This document shows positions 7,880 through 14,140 of a stretch of 16,264 nt of DNA, piece by piece (position 1 is the stretch's first letter; each line of letters begins with the position of its first letter). Origin of the DNA: GCA-002790365 sp964486645 (GTDB taxonomy: Bacteria; Bacteroidota; Ignavibacteria; Ignavibacteriales; Ignavibacteriaceae). Below the pieces are notes generated by a model that was given only the letters and a program-made list of their open reading frames with translations, made no database searches and had not been told where the DNA came from. Both the position numbers and the translations under genes were made by a program. Where the stretch lies: positions 1 to 16,264 of the forward strand of contig CAZAOG010000057.1 of the NCBI GenBank assembly GCA_964486645.1. The letters are read 5' to 3'.

Positions 7880-8629
7880 TCAAAGTATATTTTTCAGTTT
7901 GGCTAACCCGGTTTTACTTACCGGGAGCTGCTGTTCGTTTTTAAGGAATACTTTGTAATTGTCACCTTCCGTCTGTTCAAGGTGCTGGATAAAATCGATG
8001 CTGATCAAATGCGAACGGTGGATTCTGACAAATAAATTCGGGTCAAGATGTTTTTCAAAATATTTCATCGTTTTGTTTTTTAAATATTTTTCCTTTTCGG
8101 TGTGAATCATTACATAGTCGTCTTGTGCTTCCAACCATTTAATTTGTTCCATTGGAATAATTGAAACCTTTGTACCCTTTTTAATAACAATTCTTTCCAA
8201 ATATTCCGCTTCTTCTTCGTTGTGTTCAATCAGATTTTTGATGATGGCTTTTTGCTTTGCTTTATCAGATAAATGCACAAAAGCTTTTTTTAGTGCTTCG
8301 TTAAACCTTTCTTCGCTAAACGGTTTCAATAAATAATCAGCAGCATTTACTTCAAACGCTTTTATTGCAAAATGGTCGTATGCAGTTGTAAAAATAATAA
8401 CGGGATGATTATCCAATAATTCGAGAACCTCAAAACCGTTTAACCTCGGCATTTGGATATCAAGAAATATAAGATCGGGTTTTAATTCGTTTATTTTTTT
8501 TATCGCGTCAAAACCGTTGGCACATTCGGCGGCAATTTCAATTTCATTTTGAGAAGATAAATACTCTTTTGTTATTTCCCGCGAAAGAGATTCGTCGTCA
8601 ATAATTATTACTTTAATTTTTTGTTTCAT
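7880..8629 (-). CDS. LytTR-family response regulator
   Basis: This 249-aa cytoplasmic regulator has an N-terminal receiver domain (about 4-120) and a C-terminal LytTR DNA-binding domain (about 145-249). Receiver residues are complete: acidic pair Asp11-Asp12, phospho-acceptor Asp57 in FLDIQMP, Thr81/82 in FTTAYD, Tyr99, and Lys102 in LLKPF. The LytTR part shows IKWLEAQDDYVMIHT and FVRIHRSHLIS, both typical. On phosphorylation by the LytS-type kinase encoded 20 bases upstream it should bind promoter DNA. It is the last gene of a three-gene minus-strand operon. The region before its ATG has only a weak Shine-Dalgarno match, so translation may be coupled to the kinase gene. Target genes cannot be read from the window; the operon's own LiaF-like gene is a likely candidate. 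Confidence 0.95.
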   Translation of the reverse strand: MKQKIKVIIIDDESLSREITKEYLSSQNEIEIAAECANGFDAIKKINELKPDLIFLDIQMPRLNGFEVLELLDNHPVIIFTTAYDHFAIKAFEVNAADYLLKPFSEERFNEALKKAFVHLSDKAKQKAIIKNLIEHNEEEAEYLERIVIKKGTKVSIIPMEQIKWLEAQDDYVMIHTEKEKYLKNKTMKYFEKHLDPNLFVRIHRSHLISIDFIQHLEQTEGDNYKVFLKNEQQLPVSKTGLAKLKNIL

Positions 8630-8649
8630 AATATTTTAACCAAAATTTA

Positions 8650-9705
8650 TTAACCGTCTAAGGGAATATAAATACTTACGCTGAAAGTGTTGTCGGTTTT
8701 GTCAATTTTAAGCAGATTGTTTCTTTCATATAAAAGCTTTAATCTTTCCTCAATATTCTTTATCCCGATACCCGAACTTGTTTTAGTTTCGGTTTCTTTA
8801 TCGTAATTATTTGTAAGGTTTATTTTTAGGAATTCGCTTTCCGTAACACACGTTAAGGTTAATGTAACTTTGTCCAATGTTTCGTAAACGGCGTGCTTGA
8901 TTGCATTTTCAACCAAAGGTTGTAATATCATACTCGGTACTTCAACTTGTTTACATTCCTCGTTTATTTTTTCAATGTATTCGAATTTATCTTCGAATCT
9001 TATTTTTTCTATTTCCAGATATAATTTAATATTCCTTAATTCTTCACTTAATTTGTTTTTTTGAATTTCGTTATTCGAAAGCGTGTATCTCAAAAAATCA
9101 GCGAGTTTTTGTATCATCTCTTTTGCTTTCTTCGGGTCTATTGTTGTAAGTGCACTTAGGGAATTCAAACTGTTGAAAATAAAATGCGGATTAATTTGGA
9201 ACTTCAGACTTTTTAATTCCGCTTCCGTTGCCAGGTTTTTAAACTTTGATTCGGTTAATAATTTTTCTTGAAATCCGGTATAATAAGTTATTATATAGTA
9301 AAAAGAAGTAATTAAAAAATAGATTAAAAGTCCTATTAAAAATCTCCAGGAGAGTGTTTCAAAGAAAAATTTAGTGTAATCTTCGGAAGTAATTATAAAT
9401 AAATTTATAATGTTATATCCGAGGAACAGCCAAACAATCGTAAGTAAAACACCGCCCAGGATGTGAGTTGAAATAATTCTTGTTAGGTTATGTTTATCAA
9501 GCGGCATAAATCTGGCGCTGTACCAAAAACTCAAACCCAATCCGCTTAAGATTAAATTAAACACCAAAGTGTCAATTACGTTTGTATATAACTCTGTTTG
9601 TATTCCGAAATTGAGAATATTAAAATATACGGCAATAATAATTAACCAAAAAAGCAGATAGATTCTAAAATTCTTAAAGTTTGATAGAATTGGGTTAGTC
9701 AACAT
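8650..9705 (-). CDS. LytS-type membrane sensor histidine kinase
   Basis: The protein has 351 aa. Four transmembrane segments lie at about residues 13-33, 43-65, 78-100 and 122-143, with almost no extracellular loop, as in intramembrane-sensing kinases. A short linker leads to the His_kinase domain with the phospho-acceptor His174 in FQINPHFIFNSLNSL. The ATPase domain has its N box around Asn267 (LQPLVENAIKHA) and the G box GIGIKNIEERL (Gly312, Gly314). It should autophosphorylate and pass phosphate to the LytTR regulator encoded 20 bases downstream. The upstream neighbour is a LiaF-like membrane protein, 21 bases away. With no sensory loop, input may come through that protein or from the membrane state. 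No clear Shine-Dalgarno precedes its ATG. Confidence 0.95.
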   Translation of the reverse strand: MLTNPILSNFKNFRIYLLFWLIIIAVYFNILNFGIQTELYTNVIDTLVFNLILSGLGLSFWYSARFMPLDKHNLTRIISTHILGGVLLTIVWLFLGYNIINLFIITSEDYTKFFFETLSWRFLIGLLIYFLITSFYYIITYYTGFQEKLLTESKFKNLATEAELKSLKFQINPHFIFNSLNSLSALTTIDPKKAKEMIQKLADFLRYTLSNNEIQKNKLSEELRNIKLYLEIEKIRFEDKFEYIEKINEECKQVEVPSMILQPLVENAIKHAVYETLDKVTLTLTCVTESEFLKINLTNNYDKETETKTSSGIGIKNIEERLKLLYERNNLLKIDKTDNTFSVSIYIPLDG

Positions 9706-9726
9706 AGCTTAAAATGTTTTTTTTAG

Positions 9727-10476
9727 CTAAATAGATTTTAATTCACCGCCGCCAAAAATAACTACTCCTTTTATTATTAGGGTTTTACTCATATCAATTT
9801 TAGTATCCGGTGCTCTTCTTACCTTGTTAGAAAATCCGCCGAACAGCGGGAATACATCTAAAACAATATTCCAATCATTCGGTACAATTAAAGTTGAACC
9901 GCCGAATATTGCAATAACATCAATTATAACCGTTCCCTCGGCTAATGTACAATTTGTAAAGTCAATCTCCGAACCGCCGAATATACAAGTAATATTACCT
10001 CCCTTAAAATTTTTGGAAGCAATAATTTTTTGTCCTCCTCCGAAAATGGATACATCGTCAATTCTGTCGGTATCGTATCTTTTATAACCGCCTTCGGTTT
10101 CGGAACCAACGTTGCAACTATTGAAGAAAGATGTTTTCCTTTTTCTAAAGATAATGTATAATCCGAATGCAATAATTAAAACGGGAATTATTATGTGTTT
10201 GTCGTAATAAACAAAGGGAAAGATTCTTGGAATTATAAAAAACACACCAAGGATTAATAAAATAGATCCGAGCACTTTATTGTTACCGTGTAGGAGAACA
10301 AGTATCCCGATAAAAATCAGCAAAGCGGGAAATGAAAAAATTATTCCGGGTATATTAAAATTAATTACATAAATATTGTCTAAAAGTATTAAAGCCCCGA
10401 TTATCACCAGACTTATTCCGAGAACAACTCTTGGGTCTAATTTATTTTTTTTATAAACATTATTTTTCATTTCCAT
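9727..10476 (-). CDS. LiaF-like membrane protein with four N-terminal helices
   Basis: This 249-aa protein starts with four hydrophobic segments (about residues 17-38, 44-65, 68-87, 92-110), matching the LiaI/LiaF-like transmembrane domain. The soluble C-terminal half contains a repeated FGG motif (SIFGGGQK, CIFGGSEI, AIFGGSTL, PLFGGFSN, VIFGGGEL), one per strand turn, as in the LiaF/YvqF C-terminal domain. In Bacillus, LiaF inhibits the LiaS kinase until cell-wall stress. Here the partner would be the LytS-type kinase encoded next. The start is placed at 10476 because AGGAG lies six bases upstream. A start at 10503 would place that site inside the gene and add nine polar residues. The role as kinase regulator is inferred from family and gene order. 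Confidence 0.88.
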   Translation of the reverse strand: MEMKNNVYKKNKLDPRVVLGISLVIIGALILLDNIYVINFNIPGIIFSFPALLIFIGILVLLHGNNKVLGSILLILGVFFIIPRIFPFVYYDKHIIIPVLIIAFGLYIIFRKRKTSFFNSCNVGSETEGGYKRYDTDRIDDVSIFGGGQKIIASKNFKGGNITCIFGGSEIDFTNCTLAEGTVIIDVIAIFGGSTLIVPNDWNIVLDVFPLFGGFSNKVRRAPDTKIDMSKTLIIKGVVIFGGGELKSI

Positions 10477-10482
10477 TAATGG

Positions 10483-10487
10483 CTCCT
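10483..10487 (-). promoter_or_regulatory. Ribosome binding site that sets the LiaF-like start
   Basis: AGGAG on the minus strand stands six bases before the ATG at 10474-10476. It favours this start over the ATG at 10501-10503. A perfect TATAAT on the minus strand (10500-10495) overlaps the codons after the upstream ATG. If it is the -10 box, the upstream ATG would not be transcribed. No good -35 is present. Confidence 0.6.
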
Positions 10488-10560
10488 GTTTGTAATTATA
10501 CATTCATAATAAACATATAAAAAATAAATCATTTATAAATAAATTTTCGGTGAACTTCCT

Positions 10561-10914
10561 TTAATTTTCGGTTAAAAACTCTTTTATCACCTCAGGCGGT
10601 CTGGCAAGTATTGCTTTTTCGCCGTATTCTATAATCGGTCTTTGAATTAAGTCGTTATGTTCCAACATAGCATCAAGAATTTCATTTTCGGTTAATTCCT
10701 TTAAATTCAATTCTTTATAAATTTTTTCCCTTTTCCTCAGTAATTCACTCGGTTTCATATTCATTTTTTTTAACAATCTTTTTAATAATGATTTGGAAAA
10801 CGGTTTTATGTAGTAATTGATTTTTTCAAAATCAAAGCCATGTTCTTCCAAATATTTTGATACTTTTCTGCAGGTAGTACAGGTGGGTTTTTCATAAACA
10901 ATGATTTTATTCAT
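10561..10914 (-). CDS. ArsC/Spx-family thioredoxin-fold protein, arsenate reductase-like
   Basis: This 117-aa cytoplasmic protein has the full ArsC/Spx fold length. The N-terminal PTCTTCRK puts Cys12 where glutaredoxin-dependent ArsC has its nucleophile, with a second cysteine at 15 forming CxxC. Three arginines fit the ArsC oxyanion set: Arg59 (LLRKRE), Arg91 (QRPII) and Arg104 (LARPPE), compared with 60, 94 and 107 in E. coli ArsC. The CxxC resembles Spx, but the C-terminal RPPE segment resembles ArsC. AGGAG five bases before the ATG supports the start. The gene is 84 bases upstream of the LiaF-like gene on the same strand. Transport or regulator genes of an ars operon are absent, so arsenate reduction is possible but not shown. 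A general thiol-redox or stress role is the alternative. Confidence 0.85.
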   Translation of the reverse strand: MNKIIVYEKPTCTTCRKVSKYLEEHGFDFEKINYYIKPFSKSLLKRLLKKMNMKPSELLRKREKIYKELNLKELTENEILDAMLEHNDLIQRPIIEYGEKAILARPPEVIKEFLTEN

Positions 10915-11040
10915 AAATTCTCCTAAGCAAAATATTTTTAATATTAAAAAATTAATTTATATTACACTTGTCATCTTTCCGAATATCTGTTTTTTATTCT
11001 ATTTTAAGAGGGAAAAATGGTTTGCAATTTTTAAAAATGT

Positions 11041-11058
11041 TATCTTTTATATAAGATA
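11041..11058. promoter_or_regulatory. Short palindrome before the GGGP synthase gene
   Basis: TATCTT and AAGATA flank TTATAT, forming 6-bp arms 37 bases before the ATG. The core contains TATAAG, which could serve as a -10 box. Nothing else is identifiable in 10915-11094, the region between the divergent genes. Confidence 0.2.
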
Positions 11059-11094
11059 TCAATTTCTTAATTTATTGTCCAAAGATAAATAAAA

Positions 11095-11853
11095 ATGAAA
11101 ATTTATAAATATTTACTTGATACAATTGCCAATAAGGGTGGTGCTTATCTTATTTTAATTGACCCTGACAGGATTGAAGAAGAAAAACTTCCTTTGTTCA
11201 TAAGAAATTGCGAACAAGCCGGTGCGGACGGTTTTTTGATTGGCGGAAGTTTGATGGTTAACAGCAAGTTTGATGAATTTTTAGAAAAAGTTAAAATTGC
11301 CACTAATCTTCCGGCTATTATTTTCCCCGGAAGCGTAAACCAAATAAGCAGAATCGCAGATGCTATTCTTTATTTATCCGTAGTTAGCGGAAGAAATGCG
11401 GAACACTTAATAGGTAAACACGTACTTGCCGCACCAATTATTAAAGGCAAAGGGATAGAACCGATTTCTACCGGTTATGTTTTAATTGAATCCGGTACAA
11501 CAACCACTGTTCAATATATGAGCGGTACTTCACCGATACCGAGAGACAAACCCGAAATAGCGGCAGCTACGGCTTTGGCGGCAGAGTACTTGGGGATGAA
11601 ATTGATTTATTTGGAAGCCGGTTCCGGTGCACAAATTTCCGTTCCTGAAAAGGTAATTAAAGCCGTTGCCGGTCAATGTTCCGTTCCGATTATTGTAGGC
11701 GGAGGTATAACAAGCCCGGAAAGCGTTAGACAAAAAATGGAAAGCGGGGCAAACATAATTGTTACCGGCAATTTTTTTGAAGACGAAAACAATTGGGAAA
11801 TTATTAAGGATTTTGCTTCTGCTGTTCACACAAAACTACCTATAACGGTTTAA
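11095..11853 (+). CDS. Geranylgeranylglyceryl-phosphate synthase family protein (GGGPS/PcrB)
   Basis: This 252-aa TIM-barrel prenyltransferase is of the family that joins an isoprenoid diphosphate to sn-glycerol-1-phosphate, the first step of archaeal-type ether lipids. Family marks visible: LILIDPDR near the N terminus (substrate/metal end), FLIGGS, FPGS, STGYVLIESGTTTTVQYMSG, YLEAGSGA (about 172-179), and the phosphate-binding IVGGGI and TGNFFE loops near the C terminus. Length is that of the bacterial/archaeal group II enzymes. In Bacillales the PcrB homologue uses heptaprenyl diphosphate. Homologues from Bacteroidota are known to act as GGGP synthases, so the chain length here is uncertain. 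No Shine-Dalgarno precedes the ATG. GmhA follows after 21 bases, probably in one transcript. The matching glycerol-1-phosphate dehydrogenase is not in the window. Confidence 0.94.
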   Translation: MKIYKYLLDTIANKGGAYLILIDPDRIEEEKLPLFIRNCEQAGADGFLIGGSLMVNSKFDEFLEKVKIATNLPAIIFPGSVNQISRIADAILYLSVVSGRNAEHLIGKHVLAAPIIKGKGIEPISTGYVLIESGTTTTVQYMSGTSPIPRDKPEIAAATALAAEYLGMKLIYLEAGSGAQISVPEKVIKAVAGQCSVPIIVGGGITSPESVRQKMESGANIIVTGNFFEDENNWEIIKDFASAVHTKLPITV

Positions 11854-11874
11854 TCATCCATTACAATTTATCTT

Positions 11875-12456
11875 ATGGACAGAAAAAAATTTATAATTGA
11901 TTCACTTGTCGAAAGTGCTGAAACTAAGGTTAACATTGAAAAAGAATGTCTGGATGATATTAATTCCGCAGTAAACCTTCTGGTAGAAATCTATAAAAAA
12001 GGAAACAAACTTTTACTTTGCGGCAACGGCGGCAGTGCTGCCGACTGCCAGCACATTGCAACGGAATTAATGATAAGATTAAACCATAAAATCAACAGAC
12101 CTGCAATACCCGCAATAGCCTTAACCACCGATTCATCCAATATGACCGCAGGCGGAAACGACATCGGTTTTGAAAATGTTTTTGCCCGAAACGTTGAAGG
12201 ATTGGGTCAAGCGGGTGACGTATTACTCGCTATTTCAACAAGCGGAAATTCCGATAACGTTATTAAAGCCGTAAACAAAGCCAAAGAAAAAGGAATGAAG
12301 GTTATCGGATTTTTAGGCGGAACAGGCGGACAGCTTTTAAACCTTGTTGATATCCCGATAAAAATCCCATCATATAATACTCAAAGAATTCAGGAAGGAC
12401 ATATTACCGTTGCGCATATTGTCTGCGAATTGTTGGAGTCCGAATTATATTCTTAA
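11875..12456 (+). CDS. gmhA: Sedoheptulose-7-phosphate isomerase (phosphoheptose isomerase)
   Basis: This 193-aa cytoplasmic SIS-fold enzyme converts sedoheptulose 7-phosphate to D-glycero-D-manno-heptose 7-phosphate, the first step to the heptose of lipopolysaccharide, S-layer or other surface glycans. The sugar-phosphate loops CGNGGSAADCQH (from about residue 49) and AISTSGNSDNV are intact. Catalytic Glu64 and His181 (in HITVAH) fit E. coli GmhA E65 and H180, and Gln173 in RIQE is kept. LTTDSSNMTAGGNDIGFENVF is the usual substrate-region motif. Length equals that of the family, and the match favours GmhA over the related DiaA. No Shine-Dalgarno is visible before the ATG. It starts 21 bases after the GGGP synthase stop. 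Other heptose genes are not in the window, so the end product is open. Confidence 0.94.
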   Translation: MDRKKFIIDSLVESAETKVNIEKECLDDINSAVNLLVEIYKKGNKLLLCGNGGSAADCQHIATELMIRLNHKINRPAIPAIALTTDSSNMTAGGNDIGFENVFARNVEGLGQAGDVLLAISTSGNSDNVIKAVNKAKEKGMKVIGFLGGTGGQLLNLVDIPIKIPSYNTQRIQEGHITVAHIVCELLESELYS

Positions 12457-12695
12457 TTTTATTTCCCTAACCTTTTCTGTAAAGTCTTTTACTATTTTCA
12501 ATTTATGTTATGGGTTCACCGGATAAAATGGTGGTAAATGTAGATTAAGTAAAATATCGAATAATTCTAAAGAAGAATATTTGTGTAAATCCATAATTTC
12601 TGTTTGTGGTTATTATTTTTAAAACAATACGATTTAACCGCATGGAACCCTGAGGGTTCACTGAGTAAACAGAGCAGATTATTAAATTTATTTTC

Positions 12696-12716
12696 ACTCT
12701 GTGTTCGCTGCGTTTC
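12696..12716 (+). repeat. Second copy of the dispersed CTCTGTG-type repeat
   Basis: The segment begins ACTCTGTGT and ends CGTTTC. It matches the minus strand of 125-145 at 17 of 21 positions. It lies in the gmhA-hydrolase intergenic region. Confidence 0.35.
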
Positions 12717-12777
12717 ATCTGACCCGATGGTGCTTTAAAGTGTTACGTAAATATTACAAATAATTAAATTTATAGAT

Positions 12778-12801
12778 AACTTTACGTTTTAAATTAAAGT
12801 T
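12778..12801. promoter_or_regulatory. Operator-like palindrome before the hydrolase gene
   Basis: Arms AACTTTA and TAAAGTT are perfect inverted 7-mers separated by 10 bases, centred about 40 bases before the ATG at 12830. Spacing between arms is near one helical turn, as for a dimeric regulator site. No regulator is known. Confidence 0.25.
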
Positions 12802-12829
12802 ACATTGTACAAAAAAAACAAAGATTAAG

Positions 12830-13684
12830 ATGAACTCAAATTTTTTAGAAAGAGAAAAAATTATTTTCAGTAATTCACAAAAAAAAATGCTTACCAGCGG
12901 TTGGGGCGAAAACGTATTGCAAAATACAATCGTGGAAAATATTACCTATAATTCCGACGGACTAAAAGTAAAAGGTTATCTTGCGTATCCAAAAGATACC
13001 TCAAAAAAATATCCTTGCTTAATTTGGAACAGAGGCGGATACGGCGATAACGGAGCAATTGATACTTTTAATGCCGGAGGTTTCTACGGCAACATTGCAA
13101 GTAACGGTTACGTTGTATTTGCTTCACACTACAGAGGAAATATGGGTAGTGAAGGTCTCGACGAATTAGGCGGTAAAGATGTGAACGACGTTTTGAATTT
13201 AATTCCTTTGGCTGACGAACTCGACTTTGCCGACACATCAAACTGGGCTATGGAAGGCTGGAGCAGAGGGGGAATGATGACATATATCTCCTTGGTTAAA
13301 AGTAAAATAAAATTTAAAGCCGTTATGATTGTCGGGGGAGTTTCGAACCTTCACTGCAGCGAAAAAGACAGTCCCTATATTAAATTAGTCAGCGAAAAAA
13401 TATTTCCCGGGCTACCCATTGAAAAATTCAAAGATGAATGCGATAAGCGTTCGGCTACAAGCTTTATAGATAAGCTGCCCAAGGACACACATTATTTATT
13501 GCTTCATGGAACAGCCGATGAAAGCGTCTCCCCGCTTGACACAATAAATCTTGCCGAACAATTTCAAAAAGAAAATTTAAAATACAGATTGGTTATGTTC
13601 GAAGACGGAGATCATTTTTTGAGGCAGCACAGAAAGGAAGTAAACGATATTAGAAAAATGTGGTTTGAAAAATATTTAAAGTAA
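12830..13684 (+). CDS. Cytoplasmic alpha/beta hydrolase, S9 peptidase catalytic domain type
   Basis: This 284-aa protein has the alpha/beta-hydrolase fold of the prolyl oligopeptidase (S9) catalytic domain, without the N-terminal propeller. The triad can be seen in order: Ser145 in the nucleophile elbow GWSRGG, Asp230 in HGTADESV, and His262 in EDGDHF. LIWNRGGYGDNG and VVFASHYRGNMGSEG are the expected oxyanion and early-strand regions. There is no signal peptide, so it acts in the cytoplasm. Without the propeller, a small-peptide, acyl-ester or dienelactone-hydrolase-like substrate is possible, and the specificity cannot be told. The first ATG is used although no good Shine-Dalgarno precedes it. 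It is a single gene with 373 bases before it and 456 after, and no operon partner. Confidence 0.9.
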   Translation: MNSNFLEREKIIFSNSQKKMLTSGWGENVLQNTIVENITYNSDGLKVKGYLAYPKDTSKKYPCLIWNRGGYGDNGAIDTFNAGGFYGNIASNGYVVFASHYRGNMGSEGLDELGGKDVNDVLNLIPLADELDFADTSNWAMEGWSRGGMMTYISLVKSKIKFKAVMIVGGVSNLHCSEKDSPYIKLVSEKIFPGLPIEKFKDECDKRSATSFIDKLPKDTHYLLLHGTADESVSPLDTINLAEQFQKENLKYRLVMFEDGDHFLRQHRKEVNDIRKMWFEKYLK

Positions 13685-13776
13685 TTAAAGTTGACTGTTT
13701 CCTTTTGCAAACCGTTGTTATTCTTTATTGTTTCTTTTTAACCTACGACTTAATAAGCTGTGTGAAAAATAAAAAA

Positions 13777-13792
13777 AACTGCCGAAGCAGTT
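13777..13792. repeat. AACTGC/GCAGTT hairpin with an alternative pairing
   Basis: AACTGC-CGAA-GCAGTT forms a 6-bp stem. Shifted by five bases, CCGAA-GCAG-TTCGG (13782-13795) forms a competing 5-bp stem. The arms are the same six bases as in hairpin A at 4234-4249; the loop differs. Confidence 0.45.
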
Positions 13793-13819
13793 CGGAAAAA
13801 TTTGTTTTTACGTCATAAT

Positions 13820-13860
13820 CCCACAGATAAACCTGCCTGTACGGTAGGCAGGTCTGTGGG
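13820..13860. repeat. Bulged stem-loop of CCCACAG and ACCTGCCT arms
   Basis: CCCACAG (13820-13826) pairs with CTGTGGG (13854-13860), and ACCTGCCT (13831-13838) with AGGCAGGT (13846-13853). The left side has a four-base bulge ATAA, and the loop is GTACGGT. That gives 15 bp in total. It is more GC-rich than its surroundings. No T tract follows, so it is not a standard terminator. Confidence 0.7.
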
Positions 13861-13900
13861 TTAATTTAATTTATGAATTTTCACAATTGATTAAGTTAAG

Positions 13901-13932
13901 ACTCTGAAATCCGGCAGCTGCCGGATCAGAGT
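13901..13932. repeat. Perfect 18-base palindrome inside ACTCTG/CAGAGT arms
   Basis: ATCCGGCAGCTGCCGGAT (13909-13926) is self-complementary without a spacer. It is flanked by ACTCTG (13901-13906) and CAGAGT (13927-13932), leaving only AA unpaired on the left. The whole 32-base element is nearly symmetric and strikingly GC-rich for this genome. No T tract follows. Confidence 0.75.
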
Positions 13933-13999
13933 GACAAACCGGTGTTGTGCAACAGACCCTTAAGTCTTGGGTTAACAACACAAGAAACTAAATTTTTAT

Positions 14000-14019
14000 A
14001 ACCGTTTCAACGGTTTTTT
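14000..14019 (+). terminator. Probable rho-independent terminator
   Basis: AACCGT and ACGGTT form a 6-bp stem with loop TTCA, running directly into six T (14014-14019). It is 316 bases after the hydrolase stop on the plus strand, far for that gene. It is the only U-tract hairpin between the hydrolase and the convergent transporter gene. Confidence 0.5.
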
Positions 14020-14102
14020 GTAACCGAGTAACTAAACCAAAAACTGTAAAAAACAATTCCCTGTATATTGAACAAGTCAACTTATTTTTGCATTAATATT
14101 TA

Positions 14103-14123
14103 CTGAAATTTTTTACATTTCAG
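14103..14123 (-). terminator. Weak hairpin after the transporter gene
   Basis: CTGAAAT (14103-14109) and ATTTCAG (14117-14123) form a 7-bp stem starting 18 bases past the stop on the minus strand. The minus-strand continuation is only TAAATATT, so it is a poor intrinsic terminator. Confidence 0.3.
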
Positions 14124-14140
14124 GAAACATATTATCCGAT

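Larger units (their letters stand above)
12457..12829. other. Non-coding stretch between gmhA and the hydrolase
   Basis: No gene or clear terminator is visible. It holds a small hairpin GAACCC-TGA-GGGTTC (12645-12659), a CTCTGTG-type repeat copy (12696-12716), a perfect TTACGTAA (12743-12750), and AACTTTA/TAAAGTT arms (12778-12784 and 12795-12801) shortly before the next start. Confidence 0.7.
13685..14140. other. Non-coding stretch crowded with palindromes
   Basis: No gene is visible in these 456 bases between two convergent genes. In order it holds a small hairpin (13777-13792), a bulged stem-loop (13820-13860), an 18-base perfect palindrome with flanking arms (13901-13932), a TGTTG/CAACA mini-hairpin near 13944-13953, a probable terminator (14000-14019), and a weak hairpin before the next stop (14103-14123). 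Confidence 0.8.

Noticed and set aside
10515..10545. Terminator between the ArsC-like and LiaF-like genes on the minus strand
   Set aside because: The only stem (ATTTAT/ATAAAT) is all A-T and too weak to support a call.
10901..11092. 63-aa hydrophobic frame ending two bases before the GGGP synthase start
   Set aside because: It overlaps the arsC-like start antisense, has no Shine-Dalgarno, and its Ile/Phe/Lys-rich content is what AT-rich DNA gives by chance. The tight spacing to the next gene is the only point in its favour.
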